Source: Reyranellaceae bacterium
GTDB lineage: Bacteria > Pseudomonadota > Alphaproteobacteria > Reyranellales > Reyranellaceae
Reading direction: 5' to 3'
Length of the DNA: 34,965 nucleotides
NCBI GenBank assembly: GCA_022844045.1
Contig: JALHMM010000072.1
Span: 1-34,965, forward strand
A program made the position numbers and the translations under genes. A model generated the notes under the pieces. It had not been told where the DNA came from, made no database searches, and saw nothing but the letters and a program-made list of their open reading frames with translations. Below, in pieces: positions 30,890 to 34,965 of this stretch (position 1 is its first letter; the number at the start of each line of letters is the position of its first letter).

Positions 30890-32665
30890 ATGCCTTCCAT
30901 CAAGTGGGGTGCTTTCGCGGAGTTTGTGACTATTTGCCTGGTATTACTTGGCGTTCTGTATTCGCTGAATTCCTCGTGGCTTTTCATCTCTACCCCTGAC
31001 GGGATTGATCCATACATATACTTGGGCTACACGATCAACGGCTCCCACCAAATCAGTGTATTCAAGGACCTTTACTATACCACTCGGATTCCCGCGATCG
31101 CGCCCGGCTGGTTCATGCGTTCGGTGATTACAGATCCGTTGCTGGCCACCGTCGTGCTTCGATTTTTCTACGGGCTTGTGCTTGCGCTTGGAGTCGCCTC
31201 GGCGGTTCGAGTCTTTGTGCCCGGCAAAGCTGCACCCAGGACGGCAATCGTGCTCGCCCTGGTCAACCCATATGTCTTGTGGGCGATTGGCTGGGACTAT
31301 GTGGACGGAGCGGCGCTGGCGTACCTTCTTGCGTCCTTGGGCGCGATAAGCGTCGCTGCTGCGCGTCGATCATACGTCATCGCCGGCCTGGCCGGTGCAT
31401 TCTATGCGCTGGCGGTGTCTACCCACTTGCTCGTAGCGACGCTCGCGCCGGCCGTTCTATTGATCGGGATCGCCGCCGGAACTCCCATAATTCCGAAAGC
31501 GCTGCTCCGCCTTGCACTCGCGGTGATTGCCGGCTTCGCTGTCGGAGTCGCGCTCACGTGCGTTGTTTCGATCATGATGGGCGGCAGGTTCTTTTACTTT
31601 GCACCACTGGTCGACGCGGCCTTTGCCGTCTACGCCGCCAGGGGGGCATGGAAAGCGGCGACCTATGACTGGGTCGCCGAAGCAAGCTGGTTGTTGCTCC
31701 CCGCCGCCGCCACCGTATCCGCCGGTATATTTGCGCTGCGAGTCCTCATACGCCGTCTGGCCGGCACGGAGGCGCCGAGACGCGATGCCCGGTTGCTCTG
31801 GCTCTGTCTCGCTCAGCTGGTTGCTGCCCTGACGTTCGTGGCTTTCGAGTGGTCCGGCTCGGCGCCGCTCCAGTGGCACTTCGCTGCCGTGTATCTAAAC
31901 TCGACCTCGATCGTTCTCCTCATTGCCCTGTGGTTTCACGGCGTGGACGAGGAAGCCACGAACTCGTCGGCGCACGCTTGGGCGCCAGCGCTGATCCTGG
32001 CTGGTGTCGTGGCGACGCTGTGGGAGACCCTCAATCACGTGAAGCTGGCTGGAGGGGCGTGCTCTCCCAGCGCCTGTTTGGGGTTCAGCACCATGGCTGG
32101 TGGCTTCCAAGCCGCGCTCGTTCTTGCGCTTGTGGTCGCGGCAACAGGGATTCTGCGGCCCATCATGAAGGGTGCGACATGGCTCAAGTGGAAGGTCACA
32201 GGATGCGCGCTGGTCTTGGGGTGCTTGTCGATCGTGTTCGCCGTTTCCTTTCACCCGGACGTCTTCCAGTGGTCCAGCAAGGGCGCCGCCCAACGCCAGT
32301 ATCTCGATGTGGTCCGCGGCATACGTTTGGTCCGGGATGCGAACCCGAACTTCGACCTCCAGTTTTGGTATAATCATTCCGACGCAGAGGTTGGAGTGTT
32401 CGGCCGGGCGCTCACCTCGGCGAATTTGTACGGTTACCGGTTGATTAGTAATAGCTTTCCGTCCACTCGCCATCCATTTGGCGGAAAGTCCATCATCGAG
32501 CCGGGAATGCGCATCATCGTGTTGTCATCGGCGCCGGATGCGATACCGTTGGCAATGGAAGCCATCGCGAGCATTGAACTCGCGGCTCAAGTCGAGCAGC
32601 AGATCGACTTGAGTTGGAAAGGCAAGATATCTTCGTTTAGTGTACTAAAGGTGATGTCGCGCTGA
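30890..32665 (+). CDS. Polytopic membrane protein, GT-C glycosyltransferase candidate (paralogue 2)
   Basis: A 591-aa protein that aligns end to end with the one at 21880. Shared pieces include PS(I/V)KW at the start, NSSWLF, the loop DP(Y/F)IY-GY with D40, RIPAIA-GWF, NPYVLWAIGWDYVDGAALAYL, GGACSPS-CL-FST, QRQYLD, FWYN-SDAE and FPSTRHP. There are about 11-13 membrane segments and a soluble C-terminal part. AGGAAG lies upstream of ATG 30890. Unlike paralogue 1 it has no neighbouring glycosyltransferase and is flanked by gene debris. An intact 591-codon frame shows it is still under selection or recently arrived. It may transfer a different sugar with the same donor supply. GC is lower than in the housekeeping genes. 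Confidence 0.78.
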   Translation: MPSIKWGAFAEFVTICLVLLGVLYSLNSSWLFISTPDGIDPYIYLGYTINGSHQISVFKDLYYTTRIPAIAPGWFMRSVITDPLLATVVLRFFYGLVLALGVASAVRVFVPGKAAPRTAIVLALVNPYVLWAIGWDYVDGAALAYLLASLGAISVAAARRSYVIAGLAGAFYALAVSTHLLVATLAPAVLLIGIAAGTPIIPKALLRLALAVIAGFAVGVALTCVVSIMMGGRFFYFAPLVDAAFAVYAARGAWKAATYDWVAEASWLLLPAAATVSAGIFALRVLIRRLAGTEAPRRDARLLWLCLAQLVAALTFVAFEWSGSAPLQWHFAAVYLNSTSIVLLIALWFHGVDEEATNSSAHAWAPALILAGVVATLWETLNHVKLAGGACSPSACLGFSTMAGGFQAALVLALVVAATGILRPIMKGATWLKWKVTGCALVLGCLSIVFAVSFHPDVFQWSSKGAAQRQYLDVVRGIRLVRDANPNFDLQFWYNHSDAEVGVFGRALTSANLYGYRLISNSFPSTRHPFGGKSIIEPGMRIIVLSSAPDAIPLAMEAIASIELAAQVEQQIDLSWKGKISSFSVLKVMSR

Positions 32666-33429
32666 CCGAGTACATGAAGACCATTGAGGACTGGGCGACG
32701 GTTTCTTGGAGCGGAAAGGTAAGCGCACCTATATTCTGGCGATGGCAGCCCCATAAAACCCGCCGCGCCGCACCTGTTTGCGTTGTTCTTTAGGCCAGAT
32801 CTGGTAGCCACTCTACTTGTAAGCATCGAGGTCGGATGTAGGGGCATCGATGCTTTGCGGTTCCATTCGGCAAACATCTTGCCGGCGTCGGTTTCGCCTC
32901 CCTTGATTGACCAGATCCGGCGACTGAACGATGTGCGGCCGCCGGTTTCCGATACGCGGCCGCCTTCGTCGCCTACAAGTGCCACGTTTTCATGTTGCCG
33001 CCCGACTAGCGTGGAGAAACTGGGCCAAGTAGCAACTGGTCGCGGGAGTGGTACAGCTGCGCAGAATGCGCTAGGCTTTGAAGCCTCAATCTACCATCGG
33101 CCTGCTGGGCGGTGGACACGCTCTTCGAACGTGCGGCGCATCTCGACGTACCGCCGCCGGCGGGCGCCAGCTTGAAGGAAGACGGGCAGACCGCGCGCTG
33201 TTGGCCTATGGCGATGAACTTCTTCTCGCAGTCCGACTGCCGGCCGACATTCTTGAACTCTAGTTCCCCCAAATCGCTTGCGCATGACGTCGATCGCACA
33301 ACCGGTCGGGCGACACTGCGCCGAATACGCGCAGGGAGTACGAGCGAAAAGGGATGGCCGACCGGTGCTGCTGATCGTCAATGCGTCGCTGCCCGATGCG
33401 CACCGGACCGGCGTTTTTGGCACCGTCAG
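32666..33429. other. Gene-poor stretch with debris, no intact gene
   Basis: About 760 bases hold only short broken frames. On the plus strand a frame from about 33112 to the stop at 33501 has a plausible end (see the repeat at 33430) but an unrecognisable beginning. Another plus-strand frame reads DELLLAVRLPADILEL before a stop near 33263, which looks coding-like but is too short to assign. A minus-strand frame around 32587-32985 has nothing I recognise. I see no terminal repeats of a known element. Confidence 0.55.
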
Positions 33430-33557
33430 GTTGCGGCAGTTGTGGTACGGGTTCGCACTAACGAGACTAGGGCCTATGCATATCTTCAAACGAAACGATG
33501 ACCGGCGACGGTGCTGGCGGCGGGGTTCAAGTGGCTAGCTTGAGGAGTTTCGCCGAG
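33430..33557 (+). repeat. Diverged direct repeat, copy 2 (intact gene junction)
   Basis: Partner of 30665-30780. It contains the stop of an unrecognised frame (VAAVVVRVRTNETRAYA, then TGA 33499-33501) overlapping the ATG of the FkbM-type gene at 33498. Many of the differences from copy 1 fall in third codon positions of the upstream frame, and several are silent (CGG/CGC, GAA/GAG, AGA/AGG, GCC/GCA), which suggests the upstream frame was coding when the copies diverged. Confidence 0.72.
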
Positions 33558-34526
33558 ACGGCAGTGAACTGGAGTGCCGCGCGTGGGTTGCTGCCACCCT
33601 GGCAGCGGCCGGAGCACCATCCTATCTTTGCGAACTTTGCGCCGACGCCAGCGTCGGGCCTGTCCATCGATACGGATTATCTGGGGGTGATGACCCAGAG
33701 TCACATGCTGCCGCCCCATTGGGTCTCGCCTGTCTTCTCCGATCAGCCGCCGCCGCCGCGCTTCGACGAGGAATACTTCGAGTGGATCGATATTCTGGAG
33801 TCAGTTAGCGAGGCGCGCGGGACGTTCACGATGCTTGAGGTCGGAGCTGGGTATGCACGCTGGGCCGTTCGTGGCTGGGCCGCGGCGTGCCGCCGTGGCC
33901 TGGATGTGCGCCTTGGCATCGTGGAAGCCGATCCACAGCACATGGTGTGGGCGAAGTCCCATCTCGCGTTCAATAAGGTGCCGGCCGCGGATGCGATGTT
34001 CTTCGAAGTGGCGGTTGGCACGACGCGCGGCCGGACGGTCTTCGTGGTTGATATGCCGCCCGATCGACCCGGCAACAATCCAAAGGATTGGTACGGTCAG
34101 GCTCTAGCCTGGGACAATCCACTGGAGTCGGACAAGCCGCAGCGCATGTATTACGGCAAGCCGCTGCTGGAACTGCCGGACCAGTGGGGCGGCGTCGAGG
34201 TGGAGATCGTTCCTCTTGAAGAGGTGCTGCGTCCTTTTGACGTCGTCGACCTCGCCGACTTCGACATTCAGGGCGTGGAAGGCAAGGTCATCGAAGCCTC
34301 GGTCGACATCCTGACTCGCAAGGTCAGGCGGTTGCATATCGGCACGCACAGCCGGGAGATCGACGCGAGCCTGCCGCGCGTGCTTGGTGCCGCCGGATGG
34401 CGCTGCCTGCGCGCCTATCCATGCCTGCGCTGGAACCGAACCGAGTTCGGCTGGATCGAGTTCAATGACGGCGTCCAGACCTGGATCAACCCACGTTTGG
34501 CCGGCGAGAGTTCTGTGGACCGGTAG
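33498..34526 (+). CDS. FkbM-type SAM-dependent methyltransferase
   Basis: A 342-aa protein. Residues 111-120 give TMLEVGAGYA (motif I), VEADPQHMVWAKSHL is the adenosine-binding stretch, and DLADFDIQGVEGKVIEA is the diagnostic FkbM block (D-x-QGxE). The final third, with HSREIDASL and LRAYPCLRWNRTEFGWIEFNDG, is a typical ending. FkbM enzymes O-methylate sugars or polyketides, and in surface-glycan loci they act on sugars. ATG 33498 overlaps the stop of an upstream frame (ATGA), suggesting it was the second gene of an operon whose first gene has decayed. The epimerase gene follows 47 bases later. Confidence 0.87.
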   Translation: MTGDGAGGGVQVASLRSFAETAVNWSAARGLLPPWQRPEHHPIFANFAPTPASGLSIDTDYLGVMTQSHMLPPHWVSPVFSDQPPPPRFDEEYFEWIDILESVSEARGTFTMLEVGAGYARWAVRGWAAACRRGLDVRLGIVEADPQHMVWAKSHLAFNKVPAADAMFFEVAVGTTRGRTVFVVDMPPDRPGNNPKDWYGQALAWDNPLESDKPQRMYYGKPLLELPDQWGGVEVEIVPLEEVLRPFDVVDLADFDIQGVEGKVIEASVDILTRKVRRLHIGTHSREIDASLPRVLGAAGWRCLRAYPCLRWNRTEFGWIEFNDGVQTWINPRLAGESSVDR

Positions 34527-34573
34527 CCACTGAGTTAGTATAGGCCTGCAACGTAGCGAACGAGACCGAGCTG

Positions 34574-34965
34574 AATGTCCAAGGATTCCGCACCCTTAGT
34601 CCTGGTAGCCGGCGCCGGCGGTTTCATCGGCGGCCACTTGGTCGAGCATCTGCGCTCGGCCTGTGGCGTGAGCCGGATTCGCGCCGTCGACATCAAGCCC
34701 CTCGAAGAGTGGTATCAGCGGCACGACGGGGTTGAGAACCTGCAGCTCGACATGAGCAAGCGCGAGGCGGCCTTCGCAGCCGTGAAGGGCGCGCACCAGG
34801 TCTATAACCTCGCCGCCGACATGGGCGGCATGGGGTTCATCGAGACCCATAAAGCCGAGTGCATGCTCACGGTGCTGATCAACACCCATCTGCTGATGGC
34901 CGCGCACCAGTTCGGCGTCGAGCGCTACTTCTTCTCCTCCTCCGCCTGCGTCTACGCCGCCGACA
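34574..34965 (+). CDS. NAD-dependent epimerase, GDP-mannose 3,5-epimerase-like (cut by window edge)
   Basis: The first 130 residues of an extended short-chain dehydrogenase/reductase. The nucleotide-binding GAGGFIG is at 13-19, followed by an acidic residue in AVDIKP. NLAADMGGMGFIE at 78-90 is the block I know from GDP-mannose 3,5-epimerases, and SSSACVY at 121-127 holds the start of the active-site region; the YxxxK lies outside the window. The enzyme would make a GDP-sugar for surface glycan, in keeping with the methyltransferase gene before it. ATG 34574 has no strong ribosome binding site but begins the domain at the right place. Confidence 0.88.

Noticed and set aside
32587..32985. A minus-strand frame of 132 codons after the second membrane gene
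   Set aside because: It overlaps the end of the membrane-protein gene antisense and has no recognisable domain; I considered a transposase but saw no DDE or helix-turn-helix motif.

Overview
The window reads as chromosomal DNA from a GC-rich alphaproteobacterium, probably of the Rhodospirillales/Reyranella kind. The basis is the dense, ATGA-coupled gene packing and the order murA - DUF2948 - hisG - hisD - UPF0262 - low-Mr phosphatase - infA - maf - RNase E/G - yacG, an order known from alphaproteobacteria. Species assignment is inference.

Region 1 (1-12.8 kb) is a catabolic island for nucleobases and related ureides. It holds a transposase tail, a palindromic repeat, a divergent RutA paralogue (313-1395), a complete PotABCD-type ABC importer on the minus strand (1402-5692), a rutABCD operon on the plus strand (5829-8871) followed by an isochorismatase-fold amidohydrolase, and a convergent dihydropyrimidinase/hydantoinase. 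After these come an unrecognised protein and a haloalkane dehalogenase. RutA/B open uracil and remove carbamate, and RutC/D detoxify the aminoacrylate product. No rutE, rutF, rutG or rutR is present here, so the divergent ABC importer may replace the RutG permease.

Region 2 (12.8-21.7 kb) is housekeeping: a 50-aa protein, dcd, murA, DUF2948, short-form hisG, hisD, UPF0262, a protein-tyrosine-phosphatase-like enzyme, infA, maf, a short RNase E/G and yacG. Two tandem paralogous secreted four-cysteine proteins follow. Three copies of a 112-129 bp nested palindrome and one 33-bp-arm inverted repeat lie in gaps; the latter supplies the end of hisD.

Region 3 (21.8-29.8 kb, minus strand) carries a cell-surface sugar module: a GtrB/ArnC-like family 2 glycosyltransferase, two methyltransferases, an ArnE/SMR-like small flippase candidate and a 595-aa polytopic protein resembling a GT-C glycosyltransferase. 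It lies between an intact amidohydrolase gene and a fragment of the 3' end of a related amidohydrolase gene. Upstream are an AI-2E family transporter and a decayed cation:proton antiporter.

Region 4 (29.8-35.0 kb) starts with tRNA-Phe(GAA) and its promoter. A second copy of the polytopic protein (591 aa) follows, embedded in about 1.7 kb of gene debris and flanked by two diverged copies of a gene junction (end of an unknown gene plus start of an FkbM-type methyltransferase). The intact FkbM-type methyltransferase and the start of a GDP-mannose 3,5-epimerase-like gene close the window. The two GT-C-like paralogues, each bordered by duplicated ends of neighbouring genes, are the most unusual feature here.
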